A stretch of 64,000 nt of DNA from Klebsiella aerogenes KCTC 2190 (GTDB lineage: Bacteria; Pseudomonadota; Gammaproteobacteria; Enterobacterales; Enterobacteriaceae), in NCBI RefSeq assembly GCF_000215745.1, contig NC_015663.1, positions 3,906,001 to 3,970,000 of the forward strand, read 5' to 3'. The notes under the pieces were generated by a model that saw only the letters and a program-made list of their open reading frames with translations, made no database searches and was not told the DNA's origin. Of this stretch, positions 45,078 to 53,870 are shown piece by piece; positions within the stretch are counted from its first letter, which is position 1; each line of letters opens with the position of its first letter. The position numbers were made by a program, and so were the translations under genes.

Positions 45078-45182
45078 ATGTCTAAACAAGGTATTCGCGC
45101 ATTAGTTTATGTTTCGCTGGTTTCTTTTTTTATGTGGGGAGCGATGGGCTATCTCGTGATTGAGGCGGTACGTGCCATGTAG
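45078..45182 (+). CDS. Small membrane protein, 34 aa, unrecognised
   Basis: ATG 45078, preceded by GGGAGGGTGT, opens 34 codons ending at TAG 45182. A hydrophobic helix (residues 8-29, ALVYVSLVSFFMWGAMGYLV) follows a basic start and ends near AVRAM, typical of a single-pass membrane peptide. A hairpin (45189-45214) lies directly after the stop. I do not recognise the family. Confidence 0.5.
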   Translation: MSKQGIRALVYVSLVSFFMWGAMGYLVIEAVRAM

Positions 45183-45188
45183 CGTCAC

Positions 45189-45214
45189 GCCAGCGCCACT
45201 GAGGTGGCGTTGGC
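45189..45214 (+). terminator. Hairpin after the 34-residue ORF
   Basis: GCCAGCGCCAC and GTGGCGTTGGC-type arms pair around a short TGAG loop (one G-U pair), right after the small ORF. TATAAT follows at 45215-45220 and could instead be the -10 of the next gene. Confidence 0.55.
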
Positions 45215-45248
45215 TATAATATCTGTCAATGAATGCAAACTGGCGGAT

Positions 45249-45509
45249 ATGATGACTATCGATGAGAAGCAATTGCGGGCGATCATTACGGGGGAAAAAA
45301 CCGAAGTGTCGCCCCCAGAACTGGCGAAGGAATTGCTGGCGGCGCGGGTAAAAATTGGCGAGCTGGAACGTCAACTGGCGACGCCGATTCGCTTACCTTT
45401 CTCCAGTGCGAGCCCGGTATGCGAAATTGAAGCGGGATATGCTGCGGGCGTCAGCGATTGCCGTCAGGCAATTCGTGAAGCCGGTTTTCCTATTGAGGGG
45501 GATGATTAG
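45249..45509 (+). CDS. Hypothetical protein, 86 aa
   Basis: An 86-residue soluble frame starts at tandem ATG codons (45249, 45252). Residues about 22-45 (ELAKELLAARVKIGELERQ) look like an amphipathic or coiled-coil helix; two Cys occur in PVCEIEAGY and SDCRQAI. The end is acidic. A TATAAT 29 bases upstream fits a promoter. I do not recognise the family. It lies between a small membrane-protein gene and convergent ydgU. Confidence 0.5.
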   Translation: MMTIDEKQLRAIITGEKTEVSPPELAKELLAARVKIGELERQLATPIRLPFSSASPVCEIEAGYAAGVSDCRQAIREAGFPIEGDD

Positions 45510-45515
45510 CGGCGC

Positions 45516-45599
45516 CTAATAGAGGAAAAAGCGGGTTGCCACCAGCGCGCATATTATCAGCAGTATCAGGATGAGCTCAAAACGATAGCGTCGCAGCAT
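45516..45599 (-). CDS. ydgU: Small membrane protein YdgU, 27 aa
   Basis: A 27-codon frame on the minus strand reads RRYRFELILILLIICALVATRF within a single transmembrane helix. It strongly resembles E. coli YdgU (GRYRFEFILIILILCALITARF) and has the same length and position downstream of asr. The start codon is preceded by GGAGAGCGCT. A strong terminator separates it from asr, so read-through or its own promoter is needed. Its function is unknown. Confidence 0.8.
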   Translation of the reverse strand: MLRRYRFELILILLIICALVATRFFLY

Positions 45600-45611
45600 A
45601 GCGCTCTCCAG

Positions 45612-45637
45612 AAAAAAACGGCGCTTAAACAGCGCCG
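45612..45637 (-). terminator. Terminator between asr and ydgU
   Basis: On the minus strand a perfect 7-bp stem (CGGCGCT/AGCGCCG) is followed by seven T, 31 bases after the asr stop and just before ydgU. Confidence 0.85.
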
Positions 45638-45667
45638 ATTTATACAATACCAGACTAACCGAAACGA

Positions 45668-46087
45668 TTATGCAGCCGGCTGAGCAGCAGGTTTAGCAGC
45701 GGTGTGTTTAGTGGTTTTGTGGTGTTTTTTCGCAGCCTGAGCTTTCTGCGCTACTGGTTTAGCGGCAGTTTTGTGGTGCTTTTTGGCAGCCTGGGCTTTC
45801 TGTGCAGCCGGTTTAGTGGCGGCTTTGTGGTGTTTTTTCGCAGCCTGAGCTTTTTGCTCTACAGCGGGTTTCGCCGCGGCTTTTTTGTGTTTCTTGGCTG
45901 CCTGGGCTTTCTGTTCTGCAGCCGGTTTGGCGGCAGCTTTGTGATGTTTTTTATGGTGAGTTGTCTTGGCAGTGGTGCTGTGAGTTGCAGCAGCAGGTGC
46001 CTGAGTGGTGCTTGCTGCATCAGCAGCGAAAGCAGCGGAAGACAGACCCATAGCAGCGGCAACGACCAGAGCTAATACTTTTTTCAT
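45668..46087 (-). CDS. asr: Acid shock protein Asr
   Basis: This 139-residue secreted protein starts with a signal peptide ([20 protein letters not shown]) and then consists of repeated lysine-, alanine- and histidine-rich units ([12 protein letters not shown] pattern, about six to seven copies). Asr is strongly induced by acid and proposed to protect periplasmic proteins through its basic charge. The repeat number varies among enterobacteria. The promoter contains a perfect RstA box. Confidence 0.95.
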   Translation of the reverse strand: MKKVLALVVAAAMGLSSAAFAADAASTTQAPAAATHSTTAKTTHHKKHHKAAAKPAAEQKAQAAKKHKKAAAKPAVEQKAQAAKKHHKAATKPAAQKAQAAKKHHKTAAKPVAQKAQAAKKHHKTTKHTAAKPAAQPAA

Positions 46088-46192
46088 TCTGATATCCTCG
46101 AAAAGGTTTCTTCATTTCAACCCCACTGCGGGGCCGTTGAAGTAACTATATGCTTGTCTTTTCGAGCTTTCCGTGAGTGTTTGGTATCGGCG

Positions 46193-46206
46193 TGTAACCA
46201 TATGTA
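46193..46206 (-). promoter_or_regulatory. RstA box of asr
   Basis: On the minus strand TACATATGGTTACA matches the RstA consensus TACATNTNGTTACA exactly. It lies 106 bases upstream of the asr start. RstAB activation of asr at low pH is known in E. coli and Salmonella. Confidence 0.8.
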
Positions 46207-46258
46207 CAACGCGAAGCGAACGGGTATAACGCGCCGGAGCAGGCCCCGGCGCGCAGGC

Positions 46259-47746
46259 TTAGAGATAACGCGCGGTAAGATGCTGGCGGAAATACTCACC
46301 GTTGAGATCTTCGCCGGTGGCATTCTTAATCAGCTGCGAAGTGGTAAAGCGGCTGCCGTGTTGCCAGATATTTTGCCGCAACCAGTCGAACAGAGCGTTA
46401 AAATCGCCGCCGGCGATATCCTGTGCGAGATTCGGTAACGCGCGTCTGGCGGCCGCCATTAACTGTGCGGCGTACATCGCCCCCAGCGTATAGGAAGGGA
46501 AATAGCCGAAACCGCCATCGGTCCAGTGAATATCCTGCATACAGCCGTCGCGATAGTTGCCGAGGGTCGAAATACCCAGCCAGCTCTGCATTTTCTCGTC
46601 CCACAGGGCGGGAATATCGTCTACTTCAATATCGCCGTCGATCAGCGCCCGCTCGATTTCATAGCGCAGAATGACGTGCGCCGGGTAGCTGACTTCGTCG
46701 GCATCGACGCGAATGAAGCCCGGCTTCACGCGCTGGTTCCAGGCGATAAAGTTTTCCGCGCTGAACGCCGGCTGGTCGCCAAAGCGCTGATGCACGGCGG
46801 GCAGCAGGCGGTTGAGGAAGGCTTCGCTGCGGCCAAGCTGCATTTCGAAGAACAGACTCTGAGATTCGTGAATCGCCGTTGAGCGAGCCAGCCCAACCTG
46901 CTGATCGAGCCAGTTACGCGGGAGGTTCTGTTCATAGCGCGCGTGGCCGGTTTCGTGGATCACGCCAAATAGCGCGCTGAGTAGATCGTTTTCGTTATAA
47001 CGGGTGGTAATACGAACGTCCTCAGGCACGCCGCCGCAGAAGGGGTGTGCGCTAATATCCAGGCGGCCGCCATCAAAATCAAAGCCTAAAACCCGCATTG
47101 CTTCCAGCCCCAGCTCGCGCTGGTCGGTGATGGCGAAGGGCCCCTGTGGCTCGAGCAGCGTCTTCTGCGCTTGCTTATCGACGACGTTTGCCAGCAGCGA
47201 CGGCAGCCAGGATTTCAGATCGGCGAATAGCACGTCAAGACGCGCGCTGGTCATATCGGGTTCGAAAATATCCAGCAGGGCATCATAACGTGAACAGCCT
47301 TTCGCATCGGCACGGATCTGCGCCTCTTCGCGGCTGAGCTTAACGACCTCGCGCAGGTTTTCGGCAAACCCCTGCCAGTCATTAGCCGGGCGCTGGCTGC
47401 GCCAGGCGTGTTCGCAGCGGCTGCCGGCCAGCGATTTCGCTTCCACCAGGCTTTCCGGCAGTAGCGCCGCTTGCTGGTACTGGCGGGTCATTTCGCGCAG
47501 GTTAGCCTGTTCCAGATCGTTAAGATCTTCCTGCAGGGCGTTTTCCAGCCATTCACCAACCTTCTTATCGGTCAAAATTTGGTGCTGCAGCACCCCGAGC
47601 TCCGCCAGCGCTTCGCCGCGCGCGCGGCTGCCGCCGGGCGGCATCATGGCGAACATATCCCAGCCGGCGATGGCGGCAAGGTGAGAGAAGCGGGAGAGCC
47701 GTTGGAAAGTGCGGGTGAGCTGCTGATAGTTTTTGTTGTCAGTCAT
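46259..47746 (-). CDS. Carboxypeptidase M32 (Taq family)
   Basis: This 495-residue zinc carboxypeptidase of the thermostable carboxypeptidase 1 family has the HEXXH motif in GVIHETGHARYEQ, a third ligand Glu in STAIHESQSLFFE and the family stretch RYNENDLLSALFG. It is cytoplasmic, with no signal peptide, and removes C-terminal residues broadly. E. coli K-12 has no such gene between asr and ynfM. ATG 47746 has a weak CAGAG site. Confidence 0.93.
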   Translation of the reverse strand: MTDNKNYQQLTRTFQRLSRFSHLAAIAGWDMFAMMPPGGSRARGEALAELGVLQHQILTDKKVGEWLENALQEDLNDLEQANLREMTRQYQQAALLPESLVEAKSLAGSRCEHAWRSQRPANDWQGFAENLREVVKLSREEAQIRADAKGCSRYDALLDIFEPDMTSARLDVLFADLKSWLPSLLANVVDKQAQKTLLEPQGPFAITDQRELGLEAMRVLGFDFDGGRLDISAHPFCGGVPEDVRITTRYNENDLLSALFGVIHETGHARYEQNLPRNWLDQQVGLARSTAIHESQSLFFEMQLGRSEAFLNRLLPAVHQRFGDQPAFSAENFIAWNQRVKPGFIRVDADEVSYPAHVILRYEIERALIDGDIEVDDIPALWDEKMQSWLGISTLGNYRDGCMQDIHWTDGGFGYFPSYTLGAMYAAQLMAAARRALPNLAQDIAGGDFNALFDWLRQNIWQHGSRFTTSQLIKNATGEDLNGEYFRQHLTARYL

Positions 47747-47940
47747 AGTCTCTGCTGGCCTGTGGCGAGTGAAATAAATCTGTTGTCAGTGGGTACACTA
47801 GCGCGTCGGGGTGATTTGGTCGAGTCGCTGGAACGACATTTTGCGTGTATCGAAAAATGCGCATGTGATAACCATAACGGACGGTGCGCTTCGCCAGCGG
47901 CTACACTGAAAACAGGCGCTGGCTGTCAGCGGAGGCGAGT

Positions 47941-48033
47941 ATGAATCCGTTCACGTGGGTGTTTTTCGCACTGCTTTCTATGGATGCTCTCAGAGAACTG
48001 TTGGGGTTACCATCGGTACTCGGGCTGTGGTGA
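47941..48033 (+). CDS. Small ORF of 30 residues, unrecognised
   Basis: ATG 47941 follows CGGAGGCGAGT, a good ribosome site, and opens 30 codons ending TGA 48033. The peptide is hydrophobic (PFTWVFFALLSMDALREL) with an LPSVLGLW end, likely membrane-associated. A 9-bp-stem hairpin follows at 48037. I do not recognise it, and shortness limits confidence. Confidence 0.4.
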   Translation: MNPFTWVFFALLSMDALRELLGLPSVLGLW

Positions 48034-48036
48034 ACG

Positions 48037-48059
48037 GACGTGACCAATAAGGTCACGTC
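48037..48059. terminator. Hairpin between the 30-residue ORF and ynfM
   Basis: A perfect 9-bp stem (GACGTGACC/GGTCACGTC) with an AATAA loop sits between the convergent ends of the small ORF and ynfM. The T run is weak, but it could end either transcript. Confidence 0.55.
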
Positions 48060-48068
48060 GTTTAACGA

Positions 48069-49319
48069 TTATTTCAGGCGGTTGTGCAAACAGGCGCCGG
48101 TCAGCAGCGCGGCCATTAACAGCAGGGCGATAAAGCCGCCGACGCCATTCCAGCCGTAATGATGCCAGAAGACCCCACCGAGCGTCCCCGCAATACTTGA
48201 GCCAAGATAGTAGCTGAACAGGTACAACGAGGATGCCTGGCCGCGCGCGCGACGCGCCCGTGGTCCGATCCAACTGCTGGCGACCGAGTGCGCGGCAAAA
48301 AAGCCGGCGGAGAACAGCAGCATGCCGATGAAAATCAGCCACAGCGGCGAGAATAGCGTCATCAGCAGGCCAAACAGCATCACCGCAATAAAGAACAACA
48401 TTACTGGACCGCGGCCATAGCGCACCGTCAGCGCGCCGGCTTTTGGCGAACTCCAGGTCCCGGTCAGGTAAGCAACCGACAGCAGGCCAACCACCGCCTG
48501 ATTCAGCGACCATGGCGACATCATCAAACGGTAGCCAATATAGTTAAACAGGGTCACAAATGCGCCCATCAGCAGGAAGCCTTCGAGGAACAACAGCGGC
48601 AGGCCGCGATCGCGCCAGTGCAGATGGAAGTTAATCAGCAGCGTTTTCGGTTTCAACGAAATAGGGCGGAAGTGGCGTGACTCCGGAAGAATACGCCAGA
48701 ACATAATGGCCGCCGCGAGGGCGAAGGCGCTTATCACCGCCAGCGCCACGCGCCAGCCGAAGAAATCGGTAAAGACCCCGGTGAGCAGGCGGCCGCTCAT
48801 GCCGCCTATAGAGTTACCGCTGATATAAAGCCCCATTGAAAACGCCACCACGCTTGGGTGGATCTCCTCGCTAAGATAAGTCATCCCTACGGCGGCTACG
48901 CCGCTGAGCGACAGGCCGATCAACGCGCGCATGATCAGAATACCGTGCCAGCTGGTCATCATCGTTGATAATAATGAGCAACACGCCGCCAACAGTAAGG
49001 CGGTGACCATTACCGGTTTACGGCCAATGGCATCCGACAGCGGGCCGGTAAATAGCAGGCCGATGGCGAGCATCGCGGTGGAAATCGATAACGAAATACT
49101 GCTGCTGGCCGGGCTTACGCCGAACTCGCCTGACAGCACCGGCAGAATGGGCTGCACGCAATAGAGCAGGGCGAAGGTGGCCAGTCCGGCGGAAAATAGC
49201 GCCAGGGTGACGCGGATAAACGCCGGGGTGCCACGTTTAATAAATTGATTTGGCTGGGAAGCGACCTTATCCCTGACATCGCTCGCCGGCGCGGTGTCAG
49301 CGGTTGTTGTGTTACTCAC
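48069..49319 (-). CDS. ynfM: MFS transporter YnfM
   Basis: This 416-residue major facilitator with about 12 helices matches E. coli YnfM closely (RGTPAFIRVTLALFSAGLATF, GPLSDAIGRKPVMVTALLLA). It was suggested to be an arabinose-type efflux protein, but its substrate is uncertain. The GTG start 49319, with AAGGAATTC upstream, gives the E. coli length; the frame extends 13 codons further. It is divergent from ynfL, the neighbouring LysR gene. Confidence 0.93.
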   Translation of the reverse strand: MSNTTTADTAPASDVRDKVASQPNQFIKRGTPAFIRVTLALFSAGLATFALLYCVQPILPVLSGEFGVSPASSSISLSISTAMLAIGLLFTGPLSDAIGRKPVMVTALLLAACCSLLSTMMTSWHGILIMRALIGLSLSGVAAVGMTYLSEEIHPSVVAFSMGLYISGNSIGGMSGRLLTGVFTDFFGWRVALAVISAFALAAAIMFWRILPESRHFRPISLKPKTLLINFHLHWRDRGLPLLFLEGFLLMGAFVTLFNYIGYRLMMSPWSLNQAVVGLLSVAYLTGTWSSPKAGALTVRYGRGPVMLFFIAVMLFGLLMTLFSPLWLIFIGMLLFSAGFFAAHSVASSWIGPRARRARGQASSLYLFSYYLGSSIAGTLGGVFWHHYGWNGVGGFIALLLMAALLTGACLHNRLK

Positions 49320-49450
49320 GGAGAATTCCTTGCTTATATACAGCTGGATTACAAACAAACTGATGTGACCATTCAGCTCACATTTTTAGGGTATAAAATT
49401 GTAAATATTCCGTCTAATATATTAATAATCTCAAATAAGACGTTTTAAAT

Positions 49451-50353
49451 ATGAATATCGAGCTGCGTCATCTGCGTTACTTTGTCGCCGTGGCGGAAGA
49501 GCTGCATTTTGGCCGCGCGGCGGCGCGCCTGAATATCTCTCAACCGCCGTTAAGCCAGCAAATTCAGATTCTCGAACAACAGATTGGCGCGCGGCTGTTT
49601 GCCCGCACTAATCGCAGCGTCAGCCTGACGGCGGCGGGAGTGCAGTTCCTCGCCGATAGCCGACAAATACTGACGCAGGTTGAAGATGCCGCCGCTCGCG
49701 CCGGGCGCCTGCACCACGGCGAAACCGGTGAACTGCGTATCGGCTTCACCTCGTCGGCGCCATTTATCAAAGCGGTTTCCGATACGCTTTCCACTTTTCG
49801 TCGCCGCTTTCCCGATGTCCATATCCAGACCCGCGAAACCAACACCCGCGAACAGATCGTGCCGCTGAATGAAGGGGCGCTTGACCTTGGCCTGATGCGC
49901 AACACGCAGCTGCCGGATACCTTGTGCTGGGAAAGGGTGCTGCGCGAACCGCTACTGGCGATGGTGCCCAGCGATCATCCCCTGGCCCGTCAGCAATCGG
50001 TGAGTCTGCTTGAGCTGGCGCGCGAGCCGTTTGTCTTTTTCGATCCGCACGTTGGTACCGGCCTGTATGACGATATTCTCGGATTGATGCGCCGCTACGA
50101 TACCACGCCCGTTATCACCCAGGAGGTCGGCGAGGCAATGACCATCATTGGCCTTGTGGCTTCAGGTCTTGGGGTATCGATCCTACCGGCCTCGTTTAAG
50201 CGGGTGCAGTTAAATGAAATGCGCTGGCTGCCGATTAGTGAACCCGATGCGGTGTCGGAAATGTGGCTGGTGTGGGCCAAACACCGTGAACAGGGTCTGG
50301 CGGCGCAGCGCTTTCGCGATTATCTTCTCGCTGCCGCCGCCCTGGCGAATTAA
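49451..50353 (+). CDS. ynfL: LysR-type regulator YnfL
   Basis: This 300-residue LysR-type regulator matches E. coli YnfL. The winged helix is in residues 1-60 (LHFGRAAARLNISQPPLSQQI) and the effector domain begins near residue 90 (GELRIGFTSSAPFIKAV). It is divergent from ynfM, which it may regulate. Its effector is unknown. Confidence 0.93.
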   Translation: MNIELRHLRYFVAVAEELHFGRAAARLNISQPPLSQQIQILEQQIGARLFARTNRSVSLTAAGVQFLADSRQILTQVEDAAARAGRLHHGETGELRIGFTSSAPFIKAVSDTLSTFRRRFPDVHIQTRETNTREQIVPLNEGALDLGLMRNTQLPDTLCWERVLREPLLAMVPSDHPLARQQSVSLLELAREPFVFFDPHVGTGLYDDILGLMRRYDTTPVITQEVGEAMTIIGLVASGLGVSILPASFKRVQLNEMRWLPISEPDAVSEMWLVWAKHREQGLAAQRFRDYLLAAAALAN

Positions 50354-50442
50354 GACAAAAACGGGGTAAAAATGTGCGGCAAATCACAAGGCTAAGTAAA
50401 AATTTGACGTGCACCATCGAAGTGCTTCACCATAGCCAAAAG

Positions 50443-50466
50443 TTTATTTCGAAGCGCGAAAATAAA
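50443..50466 (+). promoter_or_regulatory. Mlc operator at the mlc promoter
   Basis: TTTATTTCG and CGAAAATAAA arms lie around a short centre, matching the Mlc consensus TTATTTCG-N3-CGAAATAA with a slightly longer right arm. It lies immediately upstream of the mlc start, consistent with autorepression. Confidence 0.65.
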
Positions 50467-50477
50467 GGGAGTCAACG

Positions 50478-51698
50478 GTGGTAGCGGACAGTCAACCAGG
50501 CCATATCGATCAAATAAAGCAGACTAATGCTGGCGCGGTATATCGCCTGATTGATCAGCTTGGCCCGGTGTCGCGTATCGACCTTTCCCGATTTGCGCAA
50601 CTGGCGCCGGCCAGCATTACCAAAATTGTTCGCGAGATGCTGGAAGCGCACCTGGTGCAGGAGACCGAAATCCAGGAGCCGGGGAGCCGCGGCCGCCCGG
50701 CGGTCGGGCTGATGGTTGAAACGGAAGCCTGGCATTATTTGTCGTTGCGCATCAGCCGGGGGGAAATCCACCTGGCGCTGCGCGATCTGAGCAGCAAGCT
50801 GGTGGTGGAAGAACAACTGGAACTGCCGCTGCAGCATGCGCAACCGCTGCTGACGCGGATCATCGAACATATCGACCAGTTTTTTATTCGCCATCAGCAC
50901 AAGCTCGAACGACTTACCGCAATCGCCATCACCTTGCCGGGGATCATTGATACTGAAAACGGTATCATTCACCGAATGCCGTTTTATGATGACGTGAAAG
51001 ATATGCCGCTCGGTGAGGCTCTGGCTAATCACACCGGAGTGTCGGTCTATATACAGCACGATATCAGCGCCTGGACCATGGCCGAATCGTTGTTTGGCGC
51101 CTCGCGGGGGGCGCGCGACGTCATCCAGGTGGTAATCGACCACAACGTCGGCGCGGGAGTGATCACCGATGGCCGCCTGTTGCACGCCGGCAGCAGCAGC
51201 CTGGTGGAGATCGGCCACACCCAGGTTGACCCTTATGGTAAACGCTGCTATTGCGGCAATCACGGCTGCCTGGAAACCATCGCCAGCGTCGAAAGCGTGC
51301 TGGAACTGGCGCAGATGCGCATGGCAAAATCCATGAGCTCTATGCTGCATCAACAGCAGTTGAGCGTTGAATGGTTATGTCAGGCGGCGCAGCAGGGCGA
51401 TTTACTGGCGCGGGATATCATTACCGGCGTTGGCGCTCATGTAGGGCGTATTCTGGCTATCATGGTCAATCTGTTTAACCCGCAAAAAATCCTTATTGGT
51501 TCGCCGTTCAATCAGGCGTCTGATATTTTGTTTCCGGCAATTTCTGACTGTATTCGGCAACAGGCGCTACCGGCATATAGTCGTCATATCGCGGTTGAGA
51601 GTACCCAGTTCTCAAACCGCGGAACGATGGCTGGCGCGGCTTTGGTGAAAGACGCCCTCTATAACGGATCGCTCCTTATCCGACTGTTACAGGGTTAA
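50478..51698 (+). CDS. mlc: Transcriptional repressor Mlc (DgsA), ROK family
   Basis: This 406-residue ROK-family repressor of PTS genes (ptsG, manXYZ, malT) is nearly identical to E. coli Mlc and starts with the same GTG codon. The N-terminal helix-turn-helix is in residues 15-70 (RIDLSRFAQLAPASITKIV). The zinc site is HTQVDPYGKRCYCGNHGCLE. The ROK signature ends with LEIGHT-like LVEIGHTQ. When glucose is transported, dephosphorylated EIICB-Glc sequesters it. Confidence 0.96.
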   Translation: MVADSQPGHIDQIKQTNAGAVYRLIDQLGPVSRIDLSRFAQLAPASITKIVREMLEAHLVQETEIQEPGSRGRPAVGLMVETEAWHYLSLRISRGEIHLALRDLSSKLVVEEQLELPLQHAQPLLTRIIEHIDQFFIRHQHKLERLTAIAITLPGIIDTENGIIHRMPFYDDVKDMPLGEALANHTGVSVYIQHDISAWTMAESLFGASRGARDVIQVVIDHNVGAGVITDGRLLHAGSSSLVEIGHTQVDPYGKRCYCGNHGCLETIASVESVLELAQMRMAKSMSSMLHQQQLSVEWLCQAAQQGDLLARDIITGVGAHVGRILAIMVNLFNPQKILIGSPFNQASDILFPAISDCIRQQALPAYSRHIAVESTQFSNRGTMAGAALVKDALYNGSLLIRLLQG

Positions 51699-51825
51699 CA
51701 TTTTTTCATAGTCGCACCAAAAATTGCGCTATCTCAATCTGGGCCCCGACGGCTTCGCGTAGACTTTTCCCACTGTTGATTATTTCTCTTATGTATTTTT
51801 CGTATACACAACTTTGGGGTTAGTG

Positions 51826-52521
51826 ATGTTTAAGCGTTTCTTTATAACAGGTACTGACACTGCTGTCGGGAAGACGGTAGTATCCCGCGCGCTGCTGCAG
51901 GCACTTGCTGCCAGCGGTAAAAGCGTCGCCGGGTATAAGCCTGTGGCGAAGGGCAGCAAAGAGACGCCGGAAGGACTGCGTAACAAAGATGCGCTGGTAT
52001 TACAGAGCGTGTCGACGCTGTCGCTGCCGTATGATGCTGTCAATCCCATCGCGTTAAGCGAAGAAGAAAGCAGCGTGGCGCACAGCTGCCCGATCAACTA
52101 CGGTTTACTCAGTGACGGCCTGCAGCAGCTCAGCGGCAGAGTGGATCATGTCGTAGTGGAAGGTACCGGCGGCTGGCGCAGCCTGATGAACGACTTACGC
52201 CCGCTCTCCGAGTGGGTAGTGCAGGAACAACTGCCGGTAGTGTTGGTGGTGGGCATTCAGGAAGGGTGTATCAACCATGCTCTGTTGACCGCTCAGGCGA
52301 TCGCCAACGATGGTCTGCCGTTAATCGGCTGGGTCGCCAACCGCATTAACCCAGGCCTTGCGCACTACGCTGAAATCATCGACGTGCTGAGCAAAAAGCT
52401 GCCCGCGCCGCTGATTGGCGAGCTGCCTTATCTGCCGCGCGCCGAACAGCGCGAACTCAGCCAGTATGTTGACTTAGACGTGCTCGGCAACGTGATGGCG
52501 ATAGATCGAATCCCGGCGTAA
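51826..52521 (+). CDS. bioD2: Dethiobiotin synthetase 2
   Basis: This 231-residue protein matches E. coli YnfK (BioD2), a paralog of BioD that closes the ureido ring of dethiobiotin with ATP and CO2. The P-loop is [16 protein letters not shown], and [11 protein letters not shown] follows. ATG 51826 aligns with the E. coli start. It is convergent with clcB, and their 3' coding ends overlap by 48 bases. Confidence 0.93.
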   Translation: MFKRFFITGTDTAVGKTVVSRALLQALAASGKSVAGYKPVAKGSKETPEGLRNKDALVLQSVSTLSLPYDAVNPIALSEEESSVAHSCPINYGLLSDGLQQLSGRVDHVVVEGTGGWRSLMNDLRPLSEWVVQEQLPVVLVVGIQEGCINHALLTAQAIANDGLPLIGWVANRINPGLAHYAEIIDVLSKKLPAPLIGELPYLPRAEQRELSQYVDLDVLGNVMAIDRIPA

Positions 52522-53733
52522 CGTTCGCGACACTACCGAAGCCAGTACACAGGCGATCAATAAACCGGGCAGCAGCACATACTGCCCGGTCATCTCACAA
52601 ATCATCAGCGTCGACATCATCGGCGCATGCGTTGTCGCGGCGAGAAACGCCGCCATTCCGGTTAACCCAATCATAATCGCTATGTTCTGATCGTTATCTA
52701 ACCACAGCCCGCTAAAAGTGGCGAATAGCATTCCTATTGCCAGCCCGACGAATAGCGTCGGGGTAAAGACGCCGCCCGGCGCGCCGGAGCCGCTGCTGGC
52801 CAGCACCGCCAACAGCTTACAGACAAAGACGATGATAATGACGCTAAATAGCGGCGGCGATAGCAGATAGCTTTGCACCACGCTATAACCATTGCCCCAT
52901 ACTGCCGGGGTAATAAGCGATAACATGCCGACGATGAGTCCCCCCAGCGCCAGCTGCCACGGCGGCGACAGTTTCAGCCGGACGAAACCACGGTGGCTGT
53001 AGCCCATCAGCCAGATGAACAGCGGCCCGCACAGACCGGTCAGCAGGCCGGTTGCCAGCATTAAACCGTAATGCAGCGCGGTCAGGTTTTGTTGCAAGAC
53101 GACGTGGTACAGCGGCGCGGCGCCGCCATTGAGTAAATTGGTCAGCAGCAGGGCGATCACCGCTGAAATGACCACCGGCCCGAGCGAGGCCAGCATCAGG
53201 GTGCCGAAGAGGATTTCGGCGATAAACAGGCTCCCCGCCAGCGGCGCATGATAGGCGCTGGCCATCCCGGCGGCGGCGCCGCAGGCGACCCACAGCTTCC
53301 ATTCAGCGCGCGGGGTAAAACGGCGGGCAAACAGCGAGGCGGCCAGCGCGGCCAGCAGGATCATGGCCCCTTCGCGGCCAATGGCGCTGCCGGTCACGAC
53401 CACCAGCAGCGATGCCAGCGATTTGACGAGGCTTGCCGGCGTATCGAAACAGCCATCGCCGGTTTCCAGCGCTTCCATGTAATCGGTCGGGGCGTGCGGA
53501 CGCGACACGTTGCGCCGTTGCCATAACCAGAGTAATGTCCCCGCCGCGATTCCGCCAAGCGCCGGCGTCAGCAGCCGACGCCACCACGGTAGCGACTGCG
53601 CGGCGTTCACCAGACTGCCGCTATCATTACCGAGAAATAAAGTTTCCAGTGCCACCATCGAGTGGCGAAACAGCGCCACGGCCAGCGCCGCAAAGATGCC
53701 GACGAGCGTGGCGATGATCAGGCGACGGAACAT
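52474..53733 (-). CDS. clcB: Voltage-gated ClC-type chloride channel ClcB
   Basis: This 419-residue ClC-family anion channel or exchanger matches E. coli ClcB. The selectivity motifs are [14 protein letters not shown], with the gating Glu conserved, and [17 protein letters not shown]. ClC proteins help the acid resistance response. ATG 53733 aligns with the E. coli MFRRLL start; the longer frame to 53769 is an alternative. Confidence 0.94.
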   Translation of the reverse strand: MFRRLIIATLVGIFAALAVALFRHSMVALETLFLGNDSGSLVNAAQSLPWWRRLLTPALGGIAAGTLLWLWQRRNVSRPHAPTDYMEALETGDGCFDTPASLVKSLASLLVVVTGSAIGREGAMILLAALAASLFARRFTPRAEWKLWVACGAAAGMASAYHAPLAGSLFIAEILFGTLMLASLGPVVISAVIALLLTNLLNGGAAPLYHVVLQQNLTALHYGLMLATGLLTGLCGPLFIWLMGYSHRGFVRLKLSPPWQLALGGLIVGMLSLITPAVWGNGYSVVQSYLLSPPLFSVIIIVFVCKLLAVLASSGSGAPGGVFTPTLFVGLAIGMLFATFSGLWLDNDQNIAIMIGLTGMAAFLAATTHAPMMSTLMICEMTGQYVLLPGLLIACVLASVVSRTLRRDSIYRHHVAEHV

Positions 53734-53870
53734 CACCTGCACATCAGGGTAGTTATGAAGACGATGCATTAGCGGGAATGAAATTGGGAGTCATAGCGTT
53801 ATTGTGATAGGGAATAACCTTAGATGCAAAAGCTATAAGTGCCGCGCCGGGGATCGACGCGGCGGGTGAG

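Noticed and set aside
45668..46087. Short repeats in asr considered as a CRISPR or tandem repeat array
   Set aside because: The repeats are in-frame codon repeats of a Lys/Ala/His-rich protein with a signal peptide. They have no uniform spacers.
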